Positions 1 through 10,802 of a DNA stretch of 64,000 nucleotides are shown here, one piece after another (position 1 is the first letter of the stretch; each line of letters starts with the position of its first letter). The DNA lies in NCBI GenBank assembly GCA_013368375.1, contig JAACJP010000001.1, positions 248,001 through 312,000 on the forward strand. The letters run 5' to 3'. The DNA comes from Tricholomella constricta (Eukaryota > Basidiomycota > Agaricomycetes > Agaricales > Lyophyllaceae). The position numbers were made by a program, and so were the translations under genes. The notes beneath the pieces are model-generated. The model ran no database searches, had not been told where the DNA came from, and worked only from the letters and a program-made list of their open reading frames with translations.

Positions 1-1206
1 TGCAAAAAGACCTTTGACTGGATATAGGACAGCGCTCCCCTCGGCGTTTGTTAATTGTGAAGCTAGCTTCTCAGCATGTACTTTCGGACATGTCTCGTTT
101 TGCTCGCCCTAGGGTGGGAGAGGTCAGACAAACGGCATGGGCAAGTAATCAAGGCTGAAACCGACATGAAGAAGCAGAACCGGATGTGTGATGGAGGCAA
201 GGACGTCGGGTTTGAGCGGCGACCGCTGATAAACCCAATTAAGCAACACAGAACCAGTTCCAGACGATCGGTCATACATTCATCACTACACTCAGGGTCT
301 CTGCGATGCGCAGAATCCGCGCCGGCGGCATACTGGTCTGCCAATATGCAATTAGCTGGATAGCAGAGCATCAGCAAGACTGTCATAGTCATCGAGTAGA
401 TTCTACGAACATCGTCTCGGATGTCGGAATCACAGTCCTGAAATCATGTCAGGACTATCCGTGTAAGTCAAGCAAGCTCTTGGTAACCTACCTGCCCAAG
501 CAAAAAAACGACACTCTCTTTTGCAACATGTTCAAATGACTCTAGATCTTCTGCACAGCACCAATTGTTCAATAATTCGTCGTAGGCTGTCATCACCCAT
601 TTCACTCTACAGGGGGTTAGATGTGCCGTGGGTAGAAAACGTTGAGATACGCTTACTCCATAGGCGGCGGTACACTGCAGAGCGTGAGGCTGAGACACAT
701 TTCTGGAAACCTGTGATGCATTTACATTGGTCGTGATGGGCTAAAGAGATTATCTGTGGAACGTACAAGACCGCAAATCGAAGTGCACAGTTGACAGATA
801 AACCTTCCAGTGCCAAGATATGACAAGGAGGCAAGTGTAGAGCCTTCAAAACCTTCAACCATGGTTTGCTTGCACATTCCAGTGAACGCACCTGATGGCA
901 AAACGCCAGATCTGCTGCCTCCACCCAACTATCGTGCCGCGCGCTTGGCCTTGCCGACGACTTTCCGCATACCCGCATATCAAAAGCAATCACGTTATAG
1001 TTAGAACTTATACGAGGATCCCCGAACTGGTGTTGCAGCCACGTCGAGTCCAGAAATAAAGGATGCAGTATGATGATGCTAGGCTTGTCAGGACGGAATC
1101 CGCCAACGTTACCGCGAGGGGTGTTAGTGGTATAGAAGATGGACGCATAATCGTCCGCACAGTGCAGGTCGACGTAGGGCATTTCGTGGGAGGTGTGCGC
1201 CGTCAA
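1..1206 (-). CDS. alpha/beta hydrolase-fold protein (3' end beyond window)
   Basis: Predicted exons, in transcript order: 1206-892, 843-767, 710-657, 606-492, 437-411, 355-278, 225-166, 108-1. All introns are 48-76 nt and every phase closes. The stop codon lies off the left edge. The spliced protein starts MTAHTSHEMPYVDLHC and has the fold's opening strand (IIILHPLF), the strand and turn VIAFDMRVCGKS, and a C-terminal segment HPVLLLHGEQNE that fits the strand carrying the acid residue. This is a common family in mushroom fungi, often listed only as alpha/beta-hydrolase, with unknown substrate. Where the nucleophile Ser normally sits (G-x-S-x-G) the sequence reads ALEGLS, so the usual serine seems replaced by Glu; the protein may be non-canonical or non-catalytic. 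No signal peptide is seen, so it is probably cytosolic. Fold confidence is high; activity is unknown. Confidence 0.82.
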
Positions 1207-1737
1207 GCGCCAGCAGACTCGAGGGCTGAGAGGTAGGGGTGAAACATAGAGTGAAGAGATAATAACGACAAAAAATACACAAGAAGATCTCGATCGATTA
1301 CCTCAGCCGACTTTGATTACTAGGACCGATCAGGCTCATTCTGTGCCTACGGCGAAGTTCAATTTAGGGTCATGAGACCTTAAAAAATATTACCATCCTG
1401 CAGTGCTTATAGAAAAAATAGCCTGTCGACAATGACGAGAAACTGCGCTATCCATTAGTATAACTACGGTGCTGTTTTCACTTTCAGGCGTCACTGCTGG
1501 AGAGGTACCCTACTGGAGAAATGGGGCGGCATGCACGGTGAATTGATCCGACTCAGCTATATTGTCCACTGACCCTGATCAAAATCTGATTGAGGTTCCA
1601 AGTACTACTCGATTTGTTAGCATTATGGCTTCAAAGGATTCTTGTTGCAGGAAATGGCCCAAGCCCTGTCAAACCCAAGAGTCCGTGAATCCAGAGTGGG
1701 GTTAAGAGGCCCAGGGAGCCGAAAAATCAATGACAGG
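1207..1737. other. intergenic stretch between two minus-strand genes
   Basis: This is the 5' flank of the hydrolase gene and the 3' flank of the 267-aa unknown gene. It has AT-rich patches, for example around 1380-1420. I see no open frame with family resemblance and no clear repeat. Confidence 0.6.
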
Positions 1738-2801
1738 TCAAGTTCGTAGGATACCTTCCAAGACCTGCATAACTCGTTGCTGACGCTGTTGCAACAGGTC
1801 AGTTGATATCCCCGACCCGTGTATTAGAGAGAAAGAGACAGTACCTCTCGATCCGTGGCTTCATTAGTTGGAAACATGGTCGGTACACCATGCTGAGCAA
1901 GGGTGGCTTGTTGTTTGGATATTAATCCATCCCACGCGATAAGAACTCGTTCGCGATCAAACTTCTCGAGTGATTTCTTAAGCCCATTTTGTAGCATCTA
2001 CGAATAGTAAGATGAGGATGCTGAGGATCTCAAGGAAGGACAGACATCTGCTTCATGTTTCGATAGGCCAGGGTCTCCCATCATGTTTGCTCTTGTCTGA
2101 ATCAATAAAGCTACAATTTGAACCCTTCACGGGTAACTCACTTGGTTATGGCCACTTTGAGCCTTTCTTCATATTTCCTGTGGATATCACGCCGGTCTTC
2201 CCACAACTGCCGTTCTAGGTCGTTCTGTTCTTTCTTCAACTACATTACCATGCGAAGTCATTATGGTCAATCCTCTCTCGGATAGGTTACAAAAACCCGA
2301 CATACCCGCGTGATAGCTGCAACAAATCCAGGATCATCACCAAGTCGTGCGAGGTGCGGCAGAGCCTGCTGGAATGTCAACGATTTCGGATCCGGGATCT
2401 TCTTTGGCCGTGGCGGCGTAGGAGGGGAAGCAAGCTCCACGGTCACCGGCGGCATAGGATTACCGGGATTATGCTCGCTTATTGTCGCGTTTGAGGGTGG
2501 CCATGAGGGCGACGATTGTAACTGAGATAGCAAGGCCGCAACCGATGTGGACGTCGCAAGCGCACTTGGTATCGCGCTGGGGCCCGGTGAACTGGGTACT
2601 GGGGCAAGCTCCTGGTCAACAGTAGCTGGAGATTCCTGGGGTTCCAGCGGAGTTGGGGCGACAGCCTGCTGCCATGCTTGAGATACGCGTAACTGGTCCA
2701 GAAGTGCTTTCACACCAGCAGGGTCCTGAGATGCGTCAGCGCGCGACAATGGCTGGCGAGACTGATTTAAGCGGAATCACGTTTATGTTGGTGAAGTTCA
2801 T
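1738..2801 (-). CDS. conserved hypothetical protein with central coiled coil (267 aa)
   Basis: Predicted exons: 2801-2763, 2725-2306, 2239-2142, 2091-2046, 1997-1845, 1785-1738 (stop at 1738-1740). Phases close to 267 codons plus stop. The N-terminus is MNFTNINVIPLKS. A Pro/Ser/Thr-rich region (about residues 30-120) follows, then a helix-forming block FQQALPHLARLGDDPGFVAAI. A charged coiled coil comes next (about residues 154-185, KKEQNDLERQLWEDRR onward) and then a conserved-looking tail with WDGLISKQQATLAQHGVPTM. I recall similar uncharacterised proteins in Agaricomycetes but know no function. The coiled coil suggests a scaffold or complex subunit; that is inference. The first intron is only 37 nt. 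The ATG at 2801 was chosen because no other ATG opens the frame, and splicing there gives a family-like N-terminus. The acceptor before exon 4 (GACAAG) is the weakest splice call. Confidence 0.72.
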
Positions 2802-5800
2802 ATCGAATTCAGAGGTGATGTACGGTGGGTCCTATTATCATAGTGGCTGAGGCCAAGCTGAGGCGGTCAAGGTGATTGCGCGGATTTGCCTCTCGAAATT
2901 CAAATTGTAGAATCAGTACCGGTGCACGTGGTTCTCACGATGTCGATATCTTTATCCCACGATCGTGGACTTGGTGGGAAAAAAGTTGAGGTACCCTACT
3001 GTAACTTACCGGGGGTACTGTTCACTGGCCTACCTCTTGAATGCTCAATTATCGATACGAAGTACTTAAGAACAGATCGAGAGCCTCACAAGAATCCATA
3101 TGATTGCGACTCCACTGACACAGTTTGTCCAAGTTGCACGGCACTTTAGTCCTTGCATTCTTGCACATGGAATGATCTTTCCAACTCAAAGTCAACCCTA
3201 AAGTTCTGGGGAATTGGTATTCAACGGACTGCGTTACCACACCAGTGACATCACGAGCTCGCAATCCCCCACCGGTCTAAGTATAACCACTCCCTGGAAC
3301 TCCATGGCAACACCTAAAAAAATTCAGCGTTTCAGAGAACAATAGGGATAGCCACCGGAGAACGGGATGAGCTGACCCCGACGGATCAACACCATCATGC
3401 GATCGCTGTGGACTTGCTGGTTGACGCTCATTGGCTTGCCTCCTCCCTCGTTCGTTGCTCCGAGATATTAACCGGCCTCGATCGTGCCCGCGCCCGGTTT
3501 CTCGAGGTAATTGGTCAGATTTTGACGTTTAGCCTAGCAACTCATTGCCCCTAGAAAAAGCAAATACAGGAAAAAAAAGTGACATGTCATCGACATGATA
3601 TTGACCATGAAACAGGAGCGTACGTCGAAAAAGAGTGGCAGTTTTTTTTCGAATTTCCTCCGTGCCAAACTGCCGCGAATCTTACCCGGAGGCATCTCGG
3701 TCAGGCTTTCGACCCACCTTTCTGCACCACTCAATTCTAATTTTATTTTTCCACGTTTTTCTGAACAGTGTCCGAAAATATGCAGATCGGGCGCAACTTG
3801 AGTTCTTGAGCAGGATCATGCGCCGATCATGGATGGCGGGCATTGCGGATTTCGAATAGTATGCGGTGGCAACTGCTCGCGCGTCATTCCAAGCATATGC
3901 AAGGCACTCGAATTTCAAATAAACCACTGAGCCCCTCACCTCGAAGTGCCCGCTGTACTTACGGAGATTGCCAGGCGTTTCACCAGTGGAGATGGCTAGT
4001 CCAAGTGTACTGGCTAGTCCCGAGCGAACATTCCAGTCAAATTCTGCCGCAGGTTCTTTTGACACTAGTACCGACACTAGGGTTGGCCAACTCACCTTTC
4101 TGTTGTTCCGAAGAACTCGGTAGGCGGACTCGACGATGAACTATGCCGGCAGTTCCACTCGTTCGGAAGCAGGCACCATGCCTCGGACTTCCACTTCAGG
4201 CTCGGAATGCAGTGCAGCCCAGACCCCGCGCTTCCTTTGAACTCCTCAGGCAGATTTGGAACAGTGTCTGACAGTTTCCGCTTCAACTGCAAGCTCCTAT
4301 CCTGGCCCACCTTGATCCTCGGCATTGCTTCGGAACATGCCAGACCTCGTGAAAAGCGACACTCAAGCCGAACACGAACCATTTAATCTACACGCCTTGG
4401 AGTGTGTCCTTAAGCACTCGCCCAGGCATTCGAGAGGGGTTCTCCAGGGCTCTCCTTTTTCATTAATATAAAAAGGTAAAACGTTCGTCCTTGGAGCTCA
4501 TCGATTTCTTCGGCGGCCGACCATCAGCAGCATTGCGCCATTCCAACGCCGCCAGTTCCGGCCTGCCTCCTTTTCGAGCGAGTGGGCGTATGAGCCAGAC
4601 GCCCGAACTCCCTGTCAGAGCTACGTTTAAAGTTGCCAGCCTCCCGCCGCTAACGGAGTTTCTCGATGTGCATTTTGCGACCGATCATGATGAATCGGAG
4701 TGCGAGCGGAACAGCCATCTCATCCGCCCCGACAGGGATTCCTGCGAGCCCGCAGCGTCGGCGTCCGTCCCAGCTGTTGCATTGTATTCATGTTCTCTCC
4801 GACCTCGTCTACCGCGTCTCTTTTACTGCTCGTATCTGTTACCGAGAATTAATGATACACAATCCCATTCGCTTGTGAATATCGCTCATGGGCCATTTTT
4901 GCGATTGGATGCTGGATTGATGCTGGGAACGCCTGATTAATGACCTGTAAGCGACCTAATTCAGGTCTTTCGGGCTCTAGACGGTTTGCCGTCCACGTTG
5001 AGGAGTTCAAAAGAGAGCGAGCGACAAATCATCCGACGCCAAATATGTCAGGGTGATGAACCTGGCGGGCGGCGATGATCTCCGAAAGGATAGCGTTGCT
5101 CGCGTGGACGGTAAATGCTTTTTGTGTTTGGTATTCACCTCCCAAATATAAAAAAAATCGCTAGATCGTGGACTTGAGAACTAGGGTGTTACGGAGAAAC
5201 AAATGAAATGTTTGCTTGTGGAGGGGGGTCAGGTGGGCAGCATCAAACTGTGCAGCACATGAAGCGGCGGATCTGATCAGCAATACCACCCCAATTCCAG
5301 CGTCAACGGTGTGATGCGAACACCTAACATAATAGCAGCAACTGAAGTTCATTTCCTGTCCACATTGATTGACGAATCGAGGGGGAAATGTATTATCCCC
5401 TCAGCTCCACAATCAATATCAGAGCGCCACAAAGTCGCGCACCTTGTGGCTTCGCGGTACATGTTTAACGTGTCGGTGGCATGACATATGTCATTCCTAT
5501 CAGTAAGTACACTGGTACATACAGCAAGATCTAGAAGATGTGTAGCAACGGCGCGTATTGACTTGCCAGGACGCTTTGTCCCCACATAACGGGCTGCGAA
5601 AAGCGAGGACTGTATCGGACTGATGGCTGTGGGCCGCTCCTCTACCCCAAGCCAATGATGCGCCGAAGGTGCCTTGCGGCGGCGACGGTGGTGAGACGAT
5701 GATGATGGACCTCGGGCATGGGCGGCCATAAGACCGGATTGCGTGTACTGGAGATCAGCAACGCTTTTGAAGCCGTGCGTAATTTTATACTCATGGAAAT

Positions 5801-7557
5801 ATGGAAGAGGGGTGCTGGCGATGAAGGGCCAGATTGAGATAACATAGAAGATGCAGTGTAATATGACAGATTCGTGATGATAGGGGGAGATGGAGAGGCA
5901 TTTTTAGCGCAGTCGGTCATTTGGAAGGCGGGGCCGTGTGTCCGGATCGTCAGATGAAGAGGGGCGAGTATTTGGATGGTCGAATATCATGGGGCTCAAG
6001 CTATTCGTTCCTGTGGATTATCGGAGAGGTACAGACGCTTTAGAGACGATGTGATAACACACCGGCTTGTAGCGTGGAGATGTCCCCGGCATGTCTGTTG
6101 AATGCCAGAAATCAGAGCCTAGAGAAAACATGATGTTCATAGGAAGAGATGAATGGAAGAACTTTGACAGATTATACCGGGATGTCACTGTGGTAGAAGC
6201 CATGCCAACACGTCAGAAAGTCAGCAGCAGAATTGATTCTAGGACTGACCCAAGCAGAAACGGCGGTATTTCATTTTGAAGATCAGAAAGTCCCATTCGA
6301 GATGCGTAATGTCTTTCGCAGAATCGAGGGCGAGACGAGATCGCAGTTGCGCCTCTTCACGTGGAATAGTTGCGGCATTGACAGTCATCATCAAGATGGC
6401 GGCGCCAATCACATCCAGGTAGTTTGCTGTCTTGTAAGGTCCGACTGGACGCAGTGGGTTAGATCGGATGGCCACACACGAAGGCGGCACGTTTCGGAAA
6501 CGATTCGAGGATATCCCGGGTGTAGAACAGGTTTGAGGATCTTCGATGTACCAGTGGAGAAGTAAGTATCTGATCGAAGGAGGACGTGCGTTCAGAGCTG
6601 GAAAGATGCCGGCGCAACAGCATTGAGATCTGCCCAACGTATCGGATGCAGTGGACGGAGATACTAATAGACATAGGCATAACCGGCAAATAAAAGGCTG
6701 ACAAGGTTTGTAGCAAGGTACTTGATACATATGTAGACGCATTGAGAAAGATCGGGCTCGGACAGAGAGTGGACGTTATTTGAAGGCACCATGAGGTCAT
6801 GACGTGAGATGGAAACTGTCATGGATGGGAAAGATGATGAAAAAATGCAGCCTGGGGGGCTGAGATGAAGTCAGATGGATAGAATCTGAAGACGGCCGAG
6901 TGTGTGGTAGCAATGATTCTTCGGACAATGGGCAAGAGCAATGGAAGATCAGGCTGATCTGCGCACCGCAACGAAAGTCATGGCCTGAATGGATGATCGA
7001 CAATCATGATGGCTGCGGAGAGATGAGAAAGAGTTTCGGGTCACATGAAGAATGGACCCGAATCGAGGAGTCGGTTGTCGGTCCGCCTTGCAAGAGTGGA
7101 ACGGTGTTGCCCAGATTGGAGTGGAATGCTGCTGGAATGCGCCGTGCACGAGGCACGGAGATTTTGGTGCAAGGCATAGGGACGTATATTTGAAACGCTA
7201 CACTGGGTCGGTACTGTCTACAGCGTGTTCAGGGCTGGGGCGGCGGCAACGGTGGTCGCCGACGACAGAGCGGGAGTCAAGACATGTAGCTACGTTTCTA
7301 ACGGGTTTGACGTCGGTCCTGTCGCAAAAAAAAAAAAAAGTCGGCTGGGGTACCCAAACAGGGGCTATACATGAGGCGGATTGCCCTTGTGGGAAAGGGT
7401 CGTGATTGGCAACCAACCGACAGCCGAGCAATTCCCACCACTTCCATCTCTCTTCTTCTCCTCGCCTCCACTCCCGCTGTCCTCCCATTCTCCCTTCCTC
7501 CCTTCCCCTTCCTCTGTCTTCTCTTCTACCCTTTTTTTCTCCCCATCAGCGCCCGCG
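2802..7557. other. 4.8-kb stretch without a convincing gene
   Basis: Open frames of 60-150 codons occur on both strands but none matches a family I know, and most overlap one another. Two splice-like minus-strand blocks (4382-4092 and 4060-3680) do not join in frame. A TATA-like run at 4464-4472 precedes an open frame at 4491-4940 with no recognisable product. A run of 13 A lies at 7326-7338, and a long pyrimidine-rich tract at 7440-7550 directly precedes the RGS start codon, as in many fungal promoters. The minus-strand frame at 6239-6742 is listed separately. Confidence 0.5.
6239..6742 (-). CDS. possible hypothetical protein, weak
   Basis: This is an uninterrupted 167-codon frame opening with ATG at 6742. 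I recognise no domain. Its C-terminal half (containing PYKTANYLDVIGAAILMMT and then a charged helix) has protein-like composition, whereas the N-terminal part is Cys- and Ser-rich and looks translated by chance. The frame may be one exon of a longer spliced gene whose other parts I could not join. It could equally be chance. Expression data or a homologue would be needed to keep it. Confidence 0.22.
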   Translation of the reverse strand: MRLHMYQVPCYKPCQPFICRLCLCLLVSPSTASDTLGRSQCCCAGIFPALNARPPSIRYLLLHWYIEDPQTCSTPGISSNRFRNVPPSCVAIRSNPLRPVGPYKTANYLDVIGAAILMMTVNAATIPREEAQLRSRLALDSAKDITHLEWDFLIFKMKYRRFCLGQS

Positions 7558-10500
7558 ATGCCCTCGCCAGCTGACAACGATGGACAGGCCACTTCATCCC
7601 ATATGATGAAGACCACAAAACGCGGGAGACCTTTCTTGAAGGCGAGTCTCTTCATGTTACACAACCAGGAGTTAGATTGGGGCAGCCGTAGGATTGTTCG
7701 AAACAGGATATACCGGGAATCAAAATTCTGGTCGCCTTGGGTCCGTTTATGAGATGACCTTGGTTTGCTTGGATTGTGATGAACCCCAACCCAGACCTGG
7801 CGCACCCTTCAGGCCCGGCTGAACCGGGGGTGAACCTGGGCCAAGTTACTTCTCACGCCAGGCGCAACCAAACAAGGCCTCCATGTCATCACGTGTTTTT
7901 AGTTCACGTGCATGTTGAACTTCGTCGCATTTCTGAAAAATGATTTCTTCGTCCTTCTTCCCAACCGTCAATGTCGTCGTGCCACGCCCTCGGTCATGTC
8001 TATAGCTGCCTGCCTCGATTTCCCTTCACTGCCCGACCAGCTCTTTCTTGCCTCAATATACTGACCATCAATTGGCTTTGCAGACTACTTTTCTCACAGC
8101 ATCTTACAGTTACTGGCGGCACGACGGCCATTTCTCAAGGTAAGAAATGATCAACATTCAGATAAAATACATGCTAAACCACTATATAGGTATGTATCTA
8201 ATCTATCTTCCCTCCCTTACACAAACCTATTTAGGTGGTCACGCCATGTCTGGTCCCCTGTAAGTCATAATTGCCTCTGCAAGGACTCCATCTCACTCAC
8301 ACTTAACAGATTCCTGGCCGACTTATTCCCCGCCATGTTCACTATAAGGTAAGTCGAAATTACTTCTTCAGGAGCTTATTCTCACTTGAACTTGACAGCT
8401 AGGGTGCTTTTTTTCGTCAAAAAGCTCGGCATGTGCAGAAGGTGGCACGTATTAAGTTATCCCATTTCTTCTGTTATGTTGTTACCTATCTATGTATTAC
8501 AATATATTTATTTTATTCTTGCAAGTACACCCGAGAGAGCAGAAAAGGAGAATCCCAAATGAGTAATACCAGGGCGTAGCGACCATTTCAGGTGGCTGAC
8601 CTCACGTGCTAAACTTGGGTTGGACTCCAGGCCATCAATCCTGGGTTGATCTTGCTTGTGGCAAGCTTGTGTTGGCCGTGGTCCGGACTGAGATCACCTC
8701 AGGCAACATCAAACCCAGGATCACCACAATCTATTCCCCGGCTGTGTATCAGTCTCTTCCCTTCTTATTTCCCTCCCACAGGACACCCTGGACCTCTTCG
8801 CGACACTAATTGTATCCCTACAACTTGGACCCCACAAACAGTTCTTCAGGACATTCCCCAACTCCTTCTCCACGTTCGTCCATCTTAACCTGGCTTTTGC
8901 TCTTCTACTAAGTCCCCTTACTACAGTGATGAGGCGGCCCAAAATCTGGCTTCTCTCAAGTTCTCGCAATCTAATCGTGGGCCGGATCCCAGAGAGCCCT
9001 CACGAGTGGTGACGACGACGACGACGACGACCTTCTCCATGACCCGTGACATGGCAAAGGCCATGAGCCAACACTTCATGGACGCACGCTTGATTGAGAA
9101 TGCGACCGACCCCACCTCCAACCTCTTCAAGGACCGGGGCGTTTATGTCTTGACTCCCAAGGGTCTTCATGTTTTAGAACGTTTCATCAGCAAGAACGGG
9201 ATCAACGCAGATCATCTCCAGCAGGTGTTCGTCACCCAACCGATTTGTATCAAGCTACTCCATCTCGAGCGGCGGTCCGCAGATGACGAGATCATTGTTT
9301 CCCAGTCCGTCATCACCGCCCTATTCCGTCGCTTTGTCGGCCGCCAGCCCAACTATCCTCCTCAAGCGAGTAACCCGGTAGATCAGTTCCAACGGTACAA
9401 CGAGCGGGCGAAGGGTGTTGCTTTGATGGATGTCACTGAGCGGCCGCAGCCCCTGTTAGGCAAGGGTCAGCAGCATCACAAATGCTGCTTCGCTGCCGTA
9501 ACCGCGCTGGAATGGCTGTGCGATTTTACCTCGGTGGTAGGCCGGGAGGAGGCCGCAGAGATGGCTGCGCAGTTTGTTCGGTTTGGCCTTATTACCTTGG
9601 TGAGCGATAAGCGGAAGAACAACGATTCCGCCATCATCTTCACCGTCCGTGGTTCTGCCCCAGGCGGCAACTCGGTCGTTAGCGTATGTTCTGTTTTTAT
9701 ACTTAATTTTCCCTCGTTGATTCGAGATTGATCTCACAGCAACACGGTGAATTCCGTTGTACCGCAAAGGCTATCTACAAGATCACGGACGAAGGTCGTC
9801 GACTTGCCCATTGGGATGGTTCACGAGGCACCCACGACTCGCCTAATGCCTCTACATCCAACCTCGTCACGGAGCGCTCGTCGGTGGAGGATTCGGCGGA
9901 AAACGGCGACAAGAAGGCCCAGAGCCCCGAGGCGAAGATTCACCGCCGCATTTCTATGGCGGAGAAGCTGAACGCTAACTACGAGGCAGGAGAGCGGAAG
10001 GGCAAGGAGAGCAACACCGACCGCCTACGGTACATCCTCGAGGAGCCAGCATTGCGGTCCCTGTTCCGGGAGTTCCTGCGCGGCAACTTCTGCGAGGAAA
10101 ATCTGTCGTTTTGGCTGGACGTGCAGGACTTCAAGAGAAAGTTCAACATCACCTCGAGCGCGATGGCCGTGAACACAACGCCGCGGTCGGGGAGTCGGAA
10201 CACTCCCGGCCAGGCTGCGATGGAGAAACATCACGAGTCCTTGATCAACACCGCCTTCGTCATCTACAACACATACCTTGCGCCATCAAGTCAGTGCGAA
10301 CTAAACATCGACCACGGGCTGCGGAACGAGTTGGCGAAGTATCTCGAGGATGCTGTGACGACTTTGACAGGGAAGGCATTCCAAGGTCGTGTAGAGCCGG
10401 AGCATGCAACGTCATTCAACGCGACGCAGCTGCAGAAGATGATCCAATTGTATGAGCGGATCCAAATCCACGTATTCCGTCTAATGGCGTCTGACTCCGT

Positions 10501-10802
10501 CCCCAAAGTATGTCGTCTCTTTTTTTCTGTTTTGTTCCTCGTCTGATCCATGTCCCACGCAGTTCATCAAGACCCCCAAATTCCTCGCTCTACGGAACTG
10601 GGTGGAGGACTTCGACCCGACAGAAAACGACATCCACCTCCTAACCTCGGGACCTGCCCAACCACCAGGTCTGAGCCCAGCGGAGGAGATGGGCGGCGCC
10701 TATATCACGGTGTCGCAACAGGCGTCTGAACGAGAACATCGCCAGGTGCAGGCGGCGGTGGCGGCGATGGCGACTCCTGGCACCGTGCCGGCGTCACCAT
10801 AG
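7558..10802 (+). CDS. DEP/RGS regulator of G-protein signalling (FlbA/Sst2/Thn1 type), 646 aa
   Basis: Predicted exons: 7558-7641, 8782-8873, 8927-9683, 9740-10507, 10563-10802; phases close to 646 aa. RGS proteins speed GTP hydrolysis by heterotrimeric G-alpha subunits, and in fungi they control growth, development and pheromone response (FlbA in Aspergillus, Thn1 in Schizophyllum). Two DEP-like regions lie at about residues 50-150 and 240-305. The RGS domain runs from about 405 to 580, starting DRLRYILEEPALRSLFREFL and including the typical NLSFWLDVQDF. The start at 7558 gives MPSPADNDGQ and then TTKRGRPFLK, which I recall as the conserved N-terminus of this family; it must splice to DTLDLFATLIV in exon 2. 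That requires a GC-AG intron of 1140 nt (donor GCGAGT), far longer than others here and apparently holding a nested transcript. The stretch at 9009-9032 is a simple run coding for Thr. Confidence 0.93.
7971..8402 (+). CDS. candidate small spliced gene nested in the RGS first intron (78 codons, or noncoding)
   Basis: Predicted exons: 7971-8139, 8235-8259, 8310-8348, 8399-8402. Introns start GTAAGA, GTAAGT and GTAAGT and end TTTAG, AACAG and GACAG. Spliced from ATG 7971 the frame stays open to TAG at 8400-8402, with a C-terminal half containing SGPLFLADLFPAMFTIS. A second frame also stays open across the same junctions, so coding is not proven and a spliced noncoding RNA is as likely. E-box-like CACGTG/CACGTGT words lie upstream at 7892-7910, suggesting its own promoter. 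AT-rich sequence at 8490-8520 could end the transcript. The first intron can be split into two adjoining introns, 8140-8189 and 8190-8234. I recognise no protein family. Confidence 0.4.

Noticed and set aside
3682..4382. Two minus-strand open blocks separated by a good-looking intron (GTGAGT...CAAAAG)
   Set aside because: The phases do not match; joining at the only clear donor and acceptor gives an early stop, and neither block resembles a known family.
9006..9683. ATG at 9006 or 9039 as the RGS start
   Set aside because: It would lose the conserved segments DTLDLFATLIV and DEAAQNLASLK, which splice in cleanly from upstream exons.
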